Assembly (NCBI RefSeq): GCF_030813695.1
Contig: NZ_JAUSVA010000002.1
Span: forward strand, 4,030,001-4,094,000
Reading direction: 5' to 3'
Source: Kitasatospora herbaricolor
GTDB taxonomy: Bacteria > Actinomycetota > Actinomycetes > Streptomycetales > Streptomycetaceae
Length of the DNA stretch: 64,000 nt
This document shows positions 17,429-27,925 of this stretch, piece after piece. A program made the translations under genes and the position numbers. Numbering within the stretch: position 1 is the first letter of the stretch; each line of letters starts with the position of its first letter. The notes under the pieces are model-generated. The model was not told where the DNA came from. It saw nothing but the letters and a program-made list of their open reading frames with translations, and searched no databases.

Positions 17429-18367
17429 GTGAGCACGTCCAACCCCTTCGGTGCGCCCGAGCAGTCCGCCGGCCCCTCCGACCCCGGTGACCGTCCCGCC
17501 CGTCTCGCCGTCGGGGTGGTCGGCACCGGCCGCGTCGGGCCCGCGCTGGGCGCCGCCCTGCAACTGGCCGGCCACCGGGTGGTCGCCGCCTCCGGCGTCT
17601 CGGCCGCCTCCCGGCGCCGGGCCGAGGCCCTGCTGCCCGGCGTCCGCCTGGTGACGCCGCAGCAGGTGCTGGCCGCCGCCGACCTCGTCCTGCTCACCGT
17701 CCCGGACGACGCGCTCGCCGACCTGGTCCGGGGCCTGGCCACGACCGGGGCGGTGCGTCCCGGGCAGATCGTGGTGCACACCTCGGGCGCGCAGGGGGTG
17801 GCGGTCCTCGAACCGGCGACCCGGGCCGGCGCACTGCCGCTGGCCCTGCACCCCGCGATGACCTTCACCGGGACGTCGGTGGACCTGGCCCGGCTGGCCG
17901 GCTGCCCGTTCGGGGTGACCGCCCCCGAGGAGCTGCGGCCGGTCGCCGAGGCCCTGGTGGTGGAGATGGGCGGCGAGCCCGAGTGGGTGCCCGAGGAGGT
18001 CCGCCCGGTCTACCACACGGCGCTGGCGCACGGCGCGAACCACCTGGTCACCCTGGTCGCGCAGGCCATGGAGCTGCTGCGCGGCGCGGGCGTGGCCGAG
18101 CCCGGCCGGCTGCTCGGCCCGCTGCTCGGCGCCGCCCTGGACAACAGTCTGCGCTCCGGCGACGCGGCCCTGACCGGCCCGGTCGCCCGGGGTGACGCGG
18201 GGACCCTCCGCCGCCACCTGGACCAGTTGCGTACGGTGTCCCCGGACATCGATCAGGCGTACCGCGCGATGGCCCGGGCCACGGCGCAGCGGGCGGTCCG
18301 GGGTGGATCGCTCAAGGAAGAGTCGGCGGCGGCGCTGCTGGACGTACTCAACGAGGAGAAGCACTGA
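17429..18367 (+). CDS. Rossmann-fold/DUF2520 protein, first gene of the pantothenate-NAD cluster
   Basis: 312 residues. An N-terminal Rossmann-like nucleotide fold ([20 protein letters not shown], about residues 28-47) is followed by [11 protein letters not shown] and the DUF2520 helical domain ([24 protein letters not shown]). The architecture resembles F420- or NADP-dependent dehydrogenases of the ProC/ketopantoate-reductase kind. The stop overlaps the panC start (TGATG), so it is translationally coupled to pantothenate synthesis, and a role as a ketopantoate-reductase-like enzyme is a reasonable but unproven guess. GTG at 17429 is used; the head before residue 25 is disordered. An ATG near 17367 belongs to another frame. 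Confidence 0.88.
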   Translation: MSTSNPFGAPEQSAGPSDPGDRPARLAVGVVGTGRVGPALGAALQLAGHRVVAASGVSAASRRRAEALLPGVRLVTPQQVLAAADLVLLTVPDDALADLVRGLATTGAVRPGQIVVHTSGAQGVAVLEPATRAGALPLALHPAMTFTGTSVDLARLAGCPFGVTAPEELRPVAEALVVEMGGEPEWVPEEVRPVYHTALAHGANHLVTLVAQAMELLRGAGVAEPGRLLGPLLGAALDNSLRSGDAALTGPVARGDAGTLRRHLDQLRTVSPDIDQAYRAMARATAQRAVRGGSLKEESAAALLDVLNEEKH

Positions 18368-19275
18368 TGGCGGGCAAGAACCAGCGTGGCAGGCAGCCGG
18401 TCCGGGAGCCGAAGGTCCGCAAGGCGGCCCTCACCCACACGATCGCCGACTTCGAGCCCGCCTTCTGGCCGGACGAGCAGCCGGTGGACAACGCCGTCGT
18501 GATGACGATGGGCGCCCTGCACGAGGGCCACGCGGCGCTGATCCGGGCGGCCCGCAAGCAGGTCGGCGCGGACGGCCGGGTGGCCGTGACGGTCTTCGTG
18601 AACCCGCTGCAGTTCGGTGCCGGCGAGGACCTCGACCGCTACCCGCGCACGCTGGCCGCCGACGTCCGGCTGGCCGAGGAGAACGGCGCGGACGTGGTCT
18701 TCGCCCCGCTGGTCGAGGAGGTCTACCCGAACGGCGAGCCGCAGGTGCGGCTCACCGCGGGCCCGATGGGCGAGCGCTTCGAGGGCGCCACCCGCCCCGG
18801 CCACTTCGACGGCATGCTGACCGTGGTCGCCAAGCTGCTGCACATCACCGACCCGGACTTCGCCTTCTTCGGCGAGAAGGACGCCCAGCAGCTGGCGATC
18901 GTCCGGCGGATGGTGGCCGACCTGGACTTCGACGTCGAGGTGATCGGCGTGCCGACCGTCCGCGAGGAGGACGGCCTGGCCCGGTCCTCCCGCAACCGCT
19001 TCCTCGCCGAGGACGAGCGCGAGCGGGCCCTCGCCCTCTCCCGGGCCCTGTTCGCCGGCCGCGACGTGGCCGCCCAGGGGCCCAAGGCGGTCCGCGAGGC
19101 GGCCTCGGCCGTGATCGACGCCGCCGAAGGTGTCACCCTTGACTACCTCGCCCTGATCAACCCCGACGACTTCACCGAAGCGGCGGACGACTTCCAGGGC
19201 GAGGCGGTGCTGGCCGTGGCCGCGAAGGTGGGGACCACCCGCCTGATCGACAACGTCCGCATCATCGTCCGCTAG
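18367..19275 (+). CDS. panC: Pantothenate synthetase (pantoate-beta-alanine ligase)
   Basis: 302 residues. Joins pantoate to beta-alanine using ATP, the last step of vitamin B5 synthesis, in the cytosol. The nucleotidyl-transferase HxGH motif is MGALHEGHA (H52, H55), followed by [28 protein letters not shown] and the KMSKS-like [10 protein letters not shown] at 18367 overlaps the preceding stop by one base. A basic head of about 20 residues before the conserved part is a little longer than in many PanC proteins. The next gene, panD, makes the beta-alanine substrate, so substrate supply and ligation sit in one transcript. Confidence 0.97.
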   Translation: MAGKNQRGRQPVREPKVRKAALTHTIADFEPAFWPDEQPVDNAVVMTMGALHEGHAALIRAARKQVGADGRVAVTVFVNPLQFGAGEDLDRYPRTLAADVRLAEENGADVVFAPLVEEVYPNGEPQVRLTAGPMGERFEGATRPGHFDGMLTVVAKLLHITDPDFAFFGEKDAQQLAIVRRMVADLDFDVEVIGVPTVREEDGLARSSRNRFLAEDERERALALSRALFAGRDVAAQGPKAVREAASAVIDAAEGVTLDYLALINPDDFTEAADDFQGEAVLAVAAKVGTTRLIDNVRIIVR

Positions 19276-19371
19276 GACGAGCACTGCGCACCAGGCAGTC
19301 CGCACCACCACCGTCACACCCGCACCACCCTCGACCCTCAGGCATGCACTCACCACAGGAGGCGTGACCCA

Positions 19372-19851
19372 GTGCTCCGCACCATGCTCAAGTCCAAGAT
19401 CCACCGGGCCACCGTGACCCAGGCCGACCTGCACTACGTCGGCTCGGTCACGGTGGACGAGGACCTGCTCGACGCCGCCGACCTGCTCCCCGGCGAGCTG
19501 GTCCACATCGTCGACATCAACAACGGCGCCCGGCTGGAGACGTACACCATCGCGGGCCCGCGCGGCTCCGGCGTCATCGGGATCAACGGCGCCGCCGCCC
19601 GGCTGGTCCACCCCGGCGACCTGGTGATCCTGATCGCCTACGGGCAGATGGACACCGCCGAGGCCAAGGGCTACGTGCCCAACGTGGTCTTCGTCGACGC
19701 CGAGAACCGGATCACCGGCTTCGGCACCGACGCCGCCGAGGCCCCCGAGGGCAGCGGCCTGCTCCGGGGCGACCAGGCCCACGCCCCCGGCACGGTCGGC
19801 CGGCAGGCGTACGGTGGCCCCGACGACGCGGCCGCCACCGCCGCGCGCTGA
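19372..19851 (+). CDS. panD: Aspartate 1-decarboxylase
   Basis: 159 residues. A pyruvoyl enzyme that decarboxylates aspartate to beta-alanine. The proenzyme self-cleaves between G24 and S25 (HYVGSVTVD), giving the pyruvoyl group on the new N-terminus. K9 and the NNGARLETY and [12 protein letters not shown] segments are conserved. I chose GTG 19372 ([20 protein letters not shown]) because AGGAGG lies 9 bases upstream; the ATG four codons on would be too close to no site. The C-terminal 25 or so residues are variable and probably disordered. It is flanked by panC and nadB, both of which connect to aspartate. Confidence 0.97.
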   Translation: MLRTMLKSKIHRATVTQADLHYVGSVTVDEDLLDAADLLPGELVHIVDINNGARLETYTIAGPRGSGVIGINGAAARLVHPGDLVILIAYGQMDTAEAKGYVPNVVFVDAENRITGFGTDAAEAPEGSGLLRGDQAHAPGTVGRQAYGGPDDAAATAAR

Positions 19852-19868
19852 AGGAGCAACTGAACGCC

Positions 19869-21545
19869 ATGTCCGTCTCGCACCGCCTCACCGCCCCCGC
19901 CCCCGGCTGGACGACCACCACCGACGTCGTCGTGGTCGGCTCCGGCGTGGCCGGCCTCACCGTCGCCCTCAACGTCCGCAAGGCCGGCCTGCGGGCCGTG
20001 GTGGTCACCAAGGCGATGCTGGACGACGGCTCCACCCGCTGGGCCCAGGGCGGCATCGCCGCCGCCCTGGGCGAGGGTGACACCCCCGAGCAGCACCTCG
20101 ACGACACCCTGGTGGCCGGCGCCGGCCTCTGCGACGAGGAGGCCGTCCGCACCCTCGTCACCGAGGGCCCGGAGGCCGTCCGGCACCTGATCGCCACCGG
20201 CGCCGCCTTCGACCTCGACGAGGACGGCGAGATCCTGCTCACCCGCGAGGGCGGCCACCACCGGCGCCGGATCGCGCACGCCGGCGGCGACGCCACCGGC
20301 GCCGAGATATCGCGCGCCCTGGTCTCCGCCGTGCGCAGCGACCCGGGGCTGGAGCTGATCGAGCACGCCCTGGTGCTGGACCTGCTGACCGACGCCGACG
20401 GCCACGCGGCCGGCCTGACCCTGCACGTGATGGGCGAGGGCCAGCGCGACGGCGTCGGCGCGATCCGGGCCCGCGCGGTGGTGCTCGCCACCGGCGGCAT
20501 GGGCCAGGTCTTCTCCGCCAGCACCAACCCGGCGGTCTCCACCGGCGACGGCGTGGCGCTGGCCCTGCGGGCCGGGGCCGAGGTCACCGACCTGGAGTTC
20601 GTCCAGTTCCACCCGACCGTGCTCTGGCTGGGCCCGGAGGCCGAGGGCCAGCAGCCGCTGGTCTCCGAGGCCGTCCGCGGCGAGGGCGCCCACCTGGTCG
20701 ACGCGGACGAGCACCGCTTCATGGTCGGGCAGCACGAGCTGAACGAGCTCGCCCCGCGCGACATCGTCGCCAAGGCGATCACCCGGCAGATGCAGCTCAA
20801 GGGCGCCGACCACATGTACCTGGACGGGCGGCACTTCGGCGCCGCCATGTGGGAGGAGCGCTTCCCGACCATCCTGGCGTCCTGCCGCTCGCACGGCATC
20901 GACCCGGTCACCGAGCTGATCCCGGTCGCCCCGGCCGCGCACCACGCCTCCGGCGGCGTCCGCACCGACCTGCTGGGCCGCACCACCGTGCCGGGGCTGT
21001 ACGCCTGTGGCGAGGTGGCCTGCACCGGCGTGCACGGCGCCAACCGGCTGGCCTCCAACTCGCTGCTGGAGGGCCTGGTCTTCGCCGAGCGGATCGCCGC
21101 CGACCTGGCCGCCCGGCACCGGGCCGGCGAACTGCCGGAGCGCGCCGTGGACGTGGCGGCCGCCCGGGCGGCGCGTGCCGTGCCGCTGCCGGCGCCGGAG
21201 GCCCGGGCCGAGATCCAGCGGCTGATGTCCAAGGGCGCGGGCGTGCTGCGCTCGGCCGCCAGCATGGCCGCCACCGCCGCCGGGCTGGCCGCGCTCGCCG
21301 AGGAGGCCTACGCCCACCTCGCCGACGAGAAGCCGGCCGACCCCCGGGTGGAGACCTGGGAGGCGGCCAACCTGCACCTGGTCGCGACCGCCCTGGTGGC
21401 GGCCGCCGCCCAGCGCGCGGAGACCCGCGGCTGCCACTGGCGCGAGGACTTCCCCGAGCGGGACGACGCCCACTGGCGGCGCCACCTGGTCACCACTCTC
21501 GCCGGCACCGCCGGCACCCCCGTCAGTACTCCCGAGGAGCGGTAA
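19869..21545 (+). CDS. nadB: L-aspartate oxidase
   Basis: 558 residues. A flavoenzyme that oxidises aspartate to iminoaspartate, the first step of de novo NAD synthesis. The FAD-binding GxGxxG is in VVVVGSGVAGLTVAL (about residues 20-34). The succinate-dehydrogenase/fumarate-reductase-like active-site regions are STRWAQGGIAA, FVQFHPTVLW, PRDIVAKAI and HHASGGVRTD, followed by GANRLASNSLLEGLVF. The length matches the family. It starts 17 bases after panD, and nadC follows 3 bases after its stop, so the order gives coordinated NAD and CoA precursor synthesis. nadA (quinolinate synthase) is not in the window. Confidence 0.97.
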   Translation: MSVSHRLTAPAPGWTTTTDVVVVGSGVAGLTVALNVRKAGLRAVVVTKAMLDDGSTRWAQGGIAAALGEGDTPEQHLDDTLVAGAGLCDEEAVRTLVTEGPEAVRHLIATGAAFDLDEDGEILLTREGGHHRRRIAHAGGDATGAEISRALVSAVRSDPGLELIEHALVLDLLTDADGHAAGLTLHVMGEGQRDGVGAIRARAVVLATGGMGQVFSASTNPAVSTGDGVALALRAGAEVTDLEFVQFHPTVLWLGPEAEGQQPLVSEAVRGEGAHLVDADEHRFMVGQHELNELAPRDIVAKAITRQMQLKGADHMYLDGRHFGAAMWEERFPTILASCRSHGIDPVTELIPVAPAAHHASGGVRTDLLGRTTVPGLYACGEVACTGVHGANRLASNSLLEGLVFAERIAADLAARHRAGELPERAVDVAAARAARAVPLPAPEARAEIQRLMSKGAGVLRSAASMAATAAGLAALAEEAYAHLADEKPADPRVETWEAANLHLVATALVAAAAQRAETRGCHWREDFPERDDAHWRRHLVTTLAGTAGTPVSTPEER

Positions 21546-21548
21546 GCC

Positions 21549-22520
21549 ATGTCCCACACCCACGAGGAACTCCCGCTGGCCGACCAGGGCGGCGGCTGCG
21601 GCGACGGCTGCGGCTGCGGGGACGGCGAGGGCTACGAGAGCGGTCTCGACCCCCGACTCGCCGAGCTGCTGGAGGAGGCCGGCCTGGACCCGATCGAGGT
21701 CGAGGACGTCGCGACCCTGGCGCTGGCCGAGGACCTGGCCGGCGGCGAGGACGTCACCTCCGTCGCGACCGTGCCGGCCGAGGCCGTCGCCACCGCCGAC
21801 TTCACCGCCCGCGAGGCCGGCGTGGTGGCCGGCCTGCGGATCGCCGAGGCCGTGGTCTCGCTGATCTGCGAGGAGGAGTTCGAGGTCGAGCGGCACGTGC
21901 AGGACGGCGACCTGGTGGAGGCCGGCCAGGTGCTGCTCTCCGTCCGCAGCCGCACCCGCGACCTGCTGACCGCCGAGCGCAGCGCGCTCAACCTGCTCTG
22001 CCACCTGTCCGGCATCGCGACCGCCACCCGCGCCTGGGCCGACGCCCTGGCGGGCACCGGCGCGGTCGTCCGCGACACCCGCAAGACCCACCCGGGCCTG
22101 CGGGCGCTGCAGAAGTACGCGGTGCGCTGCGGCGGCGGCGCCAACCACCGGATGGCACTGTCGGACGCCGCGCTGGTGAAGGACAACCACGTGGTCGCGG
22201 CGGGCGGCGTCGCCGAGGCGTTCCGGGCCGTCCGGGCGGCGTACCCGGATCTCGCCGTGGAGGTCGAGGTCGACACCCTGGAGCAGATCCCGCCGGTCCT
22301 GGAGGCGGGCGCCGACCTGATCCTGCTGGACAACTTCTCGGTGGCGCAGCTCAAGGAGGCCGTCGCACTGGTGGCCGGGCGGGCGAAGCTGGAGGCTTCC
22401 GGCGGACTGACCCTGGCCACCGCGCGCGAGGTCGCCGAGACTGGTGTCGACTACCTGGCGGTGGGGGCGCTGACGCACTCCTCGCCGATCCTCGACATCG
22501 GCCTGGACCTGCGTCCGTAA
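21549..22520 (+). CDS. nadC: Nicotinate-nucleotide pyrophosphorylase (quinolinate phosphoribosyltransferase)
   Basis: 323 residues. Converts quinolinate and PRPP to nicotinate mononucleotide. Conserved segments are LALAEDLAGGEDVTS, ERSALNLLCHLSGIAT, RDTRKTHPGLR, GGGANHRMALSDA, VEVEVDTLEQ, LILLDNF and VGALTHSSPILDIG. Family enzymes are usually near 285 residues. Here the first 35 or so are an extra Gly/Asp-rich head with cysteines C17, C21 and C23 (GGGCGDGCGCGDGEGY), which could hold a metal. ATG 21549 follows GAGGAGCGG immediately. Translational coupling with nadB is likely. Confidence 0.96.
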   Translation: MSHTHEELPLADQGGGCGDGCGCGDGEGYESGLDPRLAELLEEAGLDPIEVEDVATLALAEDLAGGEDVTSVATVPAEAVATADFTAREAGVVAGLRIAEAVVSLICEEEFEVERHVQDGDLVEAGQVLLSVRSRTRDLLTAERSALNLLCHLSGIATATRAWADALAGTGAVVRDTRKTHPGLRALQKYAVRCGGGANHRMALSDAALVKDNHVVAAGGVAEAFRAVRAAYPDLAVEVEVDTLEQIPPVLEAGADLILLDNFSVAQLKEAVALVAGRAKLEASGGLTLATAREVAETGVDYLAVGALTHSSPILDIGLDLRP

Positions 22521-22559
22521 TCCCTCGTCAGAGACCCCTTCTAGCCGTTACGGGACCTC

Positions 22560-23348
<789 letters not shown>

Positions 23349-23396
23349 GCGGACCGGCCGGACGGGGCCCCGGCGGCCGCGGCCGCCCCCGCACCG

Positions 23397-24293
23397 CTAG
23401 GGCCGGGGCGCCGGGGCGGGCGCGCCGCCCTCCGGCGTCCCGGCGGGCGGCCTCCCGGACGACGGGACGAGGGTCACCGCCTCGGACGGGGTCCGGGGCG
23501 CCCTCGGCGAGGCGGGCGACGACACCCCGTCCGGCGCCGGGTCTCCCACCAGCGGCTCGGGCCGCAGTGCGGCCATCACCGGCTTCCACTTCTCGTCCGT
23601 GACCACGGCGGTCAGCTGGGCCTGGGTCAGCGGCGGGTCGGCCCGGGTGATCGGAGCCGCCCGCTGCTGCGGGTCGCGGTTCCACTCCTGGAGCATCATC
23701 CGGAAGCCGTCGGCGGTGTACAGGGTCGCCGACCAGGTCCGCGCGCCGGCCGGCTCGTCCGCCCTGGTGCCGGATTTGTGGAGGACCACCGACGATCCGC
23801 CCGGGAGGCTCTCGACGGCGCACTCGTCACCCGCGACGAGCGGCGCCGGGCATTGCGGGCCGGGGCCCGCGCCGGGGGCCGGCATGACCCAGAAGAGCAG
23901 TTGCGCCGCGCCCCGGCCGTCGTCGAGGACCAGCCGGACCTGCGCCGTCCCGTCCTCCGTCCCCTGGGCCTGCGCCACCTGCACCGTGCCGGCCGGCAGC
24001 GACCCGGTCAGCAGGGCGGTGAACTCCTCCGCGCTCATCGGCGGCGCCGCGGCCGGCCTGTCGCCGCCGGCCCGCTGGCCCGCCGCCAGCACCCCGCCGG
24101 CGCCGATCGCCACGAGCACGGCGAGGCTCGCGGCGACGGAGGCGGTCCGGCGGCGGCGGATCGCCCGGCCCCGGAGCCGGGCGCCGGCGATCAGCGGCTC
24201 GGCCCGGGTGGCGAAGTCCTCGCCGGCCGCGGCCAGCGCCCGGGTGAAGTCCAGCTCGAACTGCGGGTCGGGCCGGTCGTGATCGGTGGGCAT
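23397..24293 (-). CDS. Single-pass membrane protein, putative anti-sigma factor
   Basis: 298 residues. A soluble head (1-50) with a basic patch RAIRRRR ends at one membrane segment (about residues 52-72), followed by an extracellular domain and a Pro/Ala-rich tail. I recognise no zinc-finger anti-sigma motif in the head. The gene lies 107 bases downstream of a SigE-type sigma factor on the same strand, the usual position of a membrane regulator of that sigma factor. That role is inferred from position and topology alone. ATG 24293 is preceded by no strong Shine-Dalgarno. It could instead be an unrelated secreted-domain protein. Confidence 0.7.
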   Translation of the reverse strand: MPTDHDRPDPQFELDFTRALAAAGEDFATRAEPLIAGARLRGRAIRRRRTASVAASLAVLVAIGAGGVLAAGQRAGGDRPAAAPPMSAEEFTALLTGSLPAGTVQVAQAQGTEDGTAQVRLVLDDGRGAAQLLFWVMPAPGAGPGPQCPAPLVAGDECAVESLPGGSSVVLHKSGTRADEPAGARTWSATLYTADGFRMMLQEWNRDPQQRAAPITRADPPLTQAQLTAVVTDEKWKPVMAALRPEPLVGDPAPDGVSSPASPRAPRTPSEAVTLVPSSGRPPAGTPEGGAPAPAPRP

Positions 24294-24400
24294 GTGTCAT
24301 CACCATTTCTGCGCGTCGTCATCTCCGCGCGTCGTCGGAGGAAGCGTTTCCAGGGGCCTCGTGCGGGCCGGACCGGCCCCCGGTGGAGGTCCGGCCGGCC

Positions 24401-24943
24401 TCAGCGGTCCGCGAGCTCCGCCAGGCCGTCCCCGAGCAGCGCCCGGATCCGGCGGAGGGCGCGGACGGTCTGCGTCCGCACCGCGCCGGAGCTGCTGCGC
24501 AGCACCTCGGCGGTCTCCTCGACGCTGCGGTCCTCCCAGTACCGCAGGACGAGCACCGCCCGGTCGCGCGGCGAGAGCCGGCCCAGGGCCTCGACCAGGG
24601 CCAGCCGCAGTGCCGGGTCGCCCTCCCGGGCGGCGGCGTCGGGGACCTCCCGGACGGGCTGCTCGGCGGTGCTGCGGCGGCGCCGGTGCGAGAGGAAGGC
24701 CCGGACCAGCACGGTGTGCGCGTAGCCGGCCGGGTTCTCGATCCTGGCCCGCGGCGCGAACCAGGAGGTGCGGTACCACTGGGCGTAGATCCGGCCGAGG
24801 GCCTCCTGGACGAGGTCCTCGGCGAGATGGGTGTCACCGCCCGTCAGCAGGCAGGCCGTCCGGAAGAGGTGCCCGGTGCGGACCGCGGCGAACTCCAGGA
24901 AGTCGTCCTCCCCCGCCGTACCCGCTGCGCTCGCTCGTGCCAT
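24401..24943 (-). CDS. SigE-family ECF RNA polymerase sigma factor
   Basis: 180 residues. Region 2 (about 10-80) has FLEFAAVRTGHLFRTACLL and DLVQEALGRIYAQW, which contact the -10 element and core polymerase. Region 4 (about 120-170) has LSPRDRAVLVLRYWEDRSVE and the recognition helix SSGAVRTQTVRALRR for the -35 element. No sigma-1 or -3 region, as in ECF factors. ATG 24943. The gene is followed by the putative membrane anti-sigma factor. Target promoters cannot be told from this window. Confidence 0.92.
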   Translation of the reverse strand: MARASAAGTAGEDDFLEFAAVRTGHLFRTACLLTGGDTHLAEDLVQEALGRIYAQWYRTSWFAPRARIENPAGYAHTVLVRAFLSHRRRRSTAEQPVREVPDAAAREGDPALRLALVEALGRLSPRDRAVLVLRYWEDRSVEETAEVLRSSSGAVRTQTVRALRRIRALLGDGLAELADR

Positions 24944-25198
24944 CTGCTGGGCTCCCCCGCTTGAATTCCCTTACACCTGGATGACGGGGCCCGCGGCGCG
25001 GATGTTACAGGCGGTCCCGGAGGACTTCCCGGGCGTCACCGCGACGATCCGCCAAGAGGACCGCCGCGGCCGGGTGCCGGAGGACGGCGCCGCTGGTCAT
25101 GGCCGTGCCGGCGGCCGCACGGTGATCGTTTCGGGCCAAACGGGGGGCTCTGCGCGACGCTACCGACAAATCGGATATTCCTCACGTAGTGTCAACCC

Positions 25199-25990
25199 AT
25201 GCCTACGCCACACGGATCGCGCGGCGGCATGGCCTTCAGCGCCGACGAAGTCCGCGTGCTGCGCCGCGCCCTCGCCCAAGCCCTGCACCCCGCCGTGCCC
25301 GCCCAGCTGTCCGTCCTCGGCCACCAGTCCGCCGGCCTGTGGGCCGAGGACGTCCAGGAGGCCCTGCGCCTCACCGAGGCGATCGACGAGGCCGTACGGG
25401 AGGGCGGCCGGCTGCGCGCCTTCCTGCTCGCCGACCTGGCCCGCTACCGGGCCGCTCTGCCGGGGAGCGCGGGCGGCTACCTCGAACGCCTGGAGGAGGC
25501 CGTCGCCGACGGCTACCTGCCGGGCCCGGACGACCTCACCGCGCTGCGCACGCTGTCCCGGCTGCCCTGCGGGAGCGCCGAACGCTCCCGCAGGTCCCGC
25601 CTGGCCGGCCGCTGTCACGCCCTCGCCGAGGCCGCCGTCCGCGAGCGTCTCGCGCTCACCTCCGGGCAGCGCCACCTCATGGCGGTACCTAACCCCGCCG
25701 CACCACCGAGCGCCCAGCTCACCTTTGCTGGTCCCATCCCTGCTGGAGGACGGATTCCGATGAGCAGCCCCGCCGACTCCCCCACCCCGAAGGCCACCCC
25801 CGCGGCCAAGGCCGCGCCGGCGCCCAAGGCCGCCCCCGGCTCCAAGGCCGGGCCCGCGGCGCCGGCTCCGCAGGGCGGGCAGCCGCACCGGATGCCGACC
25901 CCCGCCGAGCTCTTCGGCCGCCGTCCCAAGCCCCCGGCCCGCCCGGAGCCCGCCGACGACGGGCTGGAGCTGGCCACCGGCACCGGCTGA
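25199..25990 (+). CDS. Conserved protein of unknown function with helical head and Pro/Ala tail
   Basis: 263 residues. Residues about 10-165 are predicted helical and Leu/Ala-rich (EVRVLRRALAQALHPAVPAQ, EDVQEALRLTEAIDEAVREG), with no motif I recognise. The last 80 are Pro/Ala/Lys-rich with PKAAPAPKAAP-type repeats. ATG 25199 is used; ATG at residue 11 (MAFSADEV) is an alternative. A second possible start lies inside: GGAGG then ATG at 25760, in the same frame, which would make only the 76-residue tail. The gene precedes lysS by about 125 bases on the same strand. No function can be assigned. Confidence 0.72.
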   Translation: MPTPHGSRGGMAFSADEVRVLRRALAQALHPAVPAQLSVLGHQSAGLWAEDVQEALRLTEAIDEAVREGGRLRAFLLADLARYRAALPGSAGGYLERLEEAVADGYLPGPDDLTALRTLSRLPCGSAERSRRSRLAGRCHALAEAAVRERLALTSGQRHLMAVPNPAAPPSAQLTFAGPIPAGGRIPMSSPADSPTPKATPAAKAAPAPKAAPGSKAGPAAPAPQGGQPHRMPTPAELFGRRPKPPARPEPADDGLELATGTG

Positions 25991-26113
25991 CCCGCCCGGC
26001 GCGGGTGAGGGGAGGCCGCCCCGGCGGCCTCCCCTCACGGCGTCCCTCCGCGGCCGCGGCGCACCGGGACATCCCGTCGCGGAACACCACCCGGGGCTGG
26101 CTACCCTGGTGGG

Positions 26114-27667
26114 GTGAGCGATCAGAGCACCGTCCCCGCGACCGACGACCTTCCCGAGCAGATGCGCGTGCGGCGCGAGAAGCTGGACCGGCTCCGGGCG
26201 GCCGGCGTCGACCCGTACCCGGTCGGCTTCCCCCGCACCACCACCATCGCCGACCTGCGCGCCAAGCACCCCGACCTGGAGCCGGACGTCGCGACCGGCG
26301 AGCGGGTCGGCGTGACCGGCCGGGTCGTCCTGGCCCGCACCGGCGGCAAGCTCTGCTTCGCCACCCTGCGGGACGGTTCCGGCGACCTCCAGGTGATGCT
26401 CTCCCTGGACAAGCTCGGCCCCGAGCGGCTGGCCGCCTGGAAGTCCGACATCGACCTCGGCGACCAGGTCGGCGTCGAGGGTGAGGTGATCACCTCCAAG
26501 CGCGGCGAACTCTCCGTGATGGTCGACCGCTGGGAGCTCACCGCCAAGTGCCTGCGTCCGCTGCCGGACAAGCACAAGGGCCTGACCGACCCGGAGGCCC
26601 GGGTCCGCCAGCGCTACGTCGACCTGATCGTGAACCCCGAGGCGCGGGAGATCCTCCACCTGCGCAGCAAGGTCGTCCGCTCGATCCGCCGCACCTACGA
26701 GGACCGCGGCTACATCGAGGTCGAGACCCCGATGCTGCAGCCGGTGCACGGCGGCGCCAACGCCCGGCCGTTCAAGACCCACATCAACGCCTACGGCATC
26801 GACCTCTTCATGCGGATCGCCCCCGAGCTGTACCTCAAGCGGCTCGTGGTCGGCGGCGCGGAGAAGGTCTTCGAGATCAACCGCAACTTCCGCAACGAGG
26901 GCGCGGACTCGACCCACAACCCCGAGTTCACCTCGCTGGAGTCCTACGAGGCCTACGGCGACTACGACACCCAGGCCGAGCTGATCCGGGCGACCATCAT
27001 CAACGCCGCCCGGGACGCGCTGGGCACCACCGTGATCCGGGGCCTGGACCCGCACGGCGTGGAGCACGAGATCGACCTGGCCGAGCCGTGGGCGGAGGTC
27101 GGCGTCTACCCGGGCATCTCCGAGCACCTGGGCACCGAGGTCACCCCGGAGACCGGCGTCGAGGAGCTGCGCAAGCTGGCGACCGAGCACGGCATCCCGT
27201 TCGAGAAGGAGTGGGGCCACGGGCAGATCGTCCTGGAGATGGTCGAGCGCCTGCTGGAGGAGAACGCGGTCCGGCCGACCTTCATCAAGGACTACCCGAC
27301 CGAGGTCTCCCCGCTGACCCGCCAGCACCGCTCGATCGCCGGCGTGGCCGAGAAGTGGGACCTGGTGATCTTCGGCACCGAGATCGGCACCGCCTACTCG
27401 GAGCTGGTCGACCCGGTCGAGCAGCGCGCCCGCCTCACCGCGCAGTCGCTGCTCGCGGCCGGCGGCGACGTCGAGGCGATGCAGGTGGACGAGGACTTCC
27501 TGCGGGCCCTGGAGTACGCGATGCCCCCGACCGGCGGCCTCGGCCTCGGGGTGGACCGCCTCATCATGCTGCTCACCGGCAAGAACATCCGCGAGACGGT
27601 GCTCTTCCCGCTGGTGAAGCCCGAGCCCAAGGCCGCCCCGGCGGCGCCCAAGAGCGACGAGGAGTGA
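26114..27667 (+). CDS. lysS: Lysyl-tRNA synthetase, class II
   Basis: 517 residues. Charges tRNA-Lys with lysine in the cytosol. The N-terminal OB fold (about 55-160) has VGVTGRVVLARTGGKLCFAT. The class II catalytic core has motif 1 near VETPMLQPVHGG, motif 2 in FRNEGADSTHNPEF and motif 3 in GLGLGVDRLIMLL. GTG 26114 fits the family start. The C-terminal 15 residues after motif 3 are variable. The 40-residue membrane protein follows 4 bases after the stop. Streptomycetes may carry a second, LysX-type lysyl protein; this one has no extra transmembrane domain, so it is the housekeeping enzyme. Confidence 0.97.
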   Translation: MSDQSTVPATDDLPEQMRVRREKLDRLRAAGVDPYPVGFPRTTTIADLRAKHPDLEPDVATGERVGVTGRVVLARTGGKLCFATLRDGSGDLQVMLSLDKLGPERLAAWKSDIDLGDQVGVEGEVITSKRGELSVMVDRWELTAKCLRPLPDKHKGLTDPEARVRQRYVDLIVNPEAREILHLRSKVVRSIRRTYEDRGYIEVETPMLQPVHGGANARPFKTHINAYGIDLFMRIAPELYLKRLVVGGAEKVFEINRNFRNEGADSTHNPEFTSLESYEAYGDYDTQAELIRATIINAARDALGTTVIRGLDPHGVEHEIDLAEPWAEVGVYPGISEHLGTEVTPETGVEELRKLATEHGIPFEKEWGHGQIVLEMVERLLEENAVRPTFIKDYPTEVSPLTRQHRSIAGVAEKWDLVIFGTEIGTAYSELVDPVEQRARLTAQSLLAAGGDVEAMQVDEDFLRALEYAMPPTGGLGLGVDRLIMLLTGKNIRETVLFPLVKPEPKAAPAAPKSDEE

Positions 27668-27671
27668 CCCG

Positions 27672-27794
27672 ATGGACTACGTGAGTGCGATCGTGCCGCC
27701 GCTGGTCATGGCGGTCGGGTTCGGCTTCCTGGTGCGGGCGATCATCCGCAGCCAGGGCGGGGCCCAGAAGGCCAAGGAGGACATCGCCGACTGA
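27672..27794 (+). CDS. 40-residue single-pass membrane protein behind lysS
   Basis: A small gene beginning MDYVSAIVPPLVMAVGFGFL. One hydrophobic helix (about residues 5-26) with the basic residues of VRAIIRSQ on its C-terminal side, then the charged end AQKAKEDIAD. The start lies 4 bases after the lysS stop, so it is translated from the same mRNA. Small genes in this position are, as I recall, widespread behind lysS in streptomycetes. The reading frame, the clean amphipathic layout and the position support it as real. Function unknown. Confidence 0.78.
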   Translation: MDYVSAIVPPLVMAVGFGFLVRAIIRSQGGAQKAKEDIAD

Positions 27795-27925
27795 TCGTCC
27801 GCGATCGGGCCGCGATCACCACGGAACCAGGCCCGCGCGCCGTCGTCCCATTCCGGGCGGCGGCGCGCCGGTTTGCTCCGCCTTAGCAAGATTTGCCCGA
27901 TTCACTCCCCTATCCTGGCCCCACT

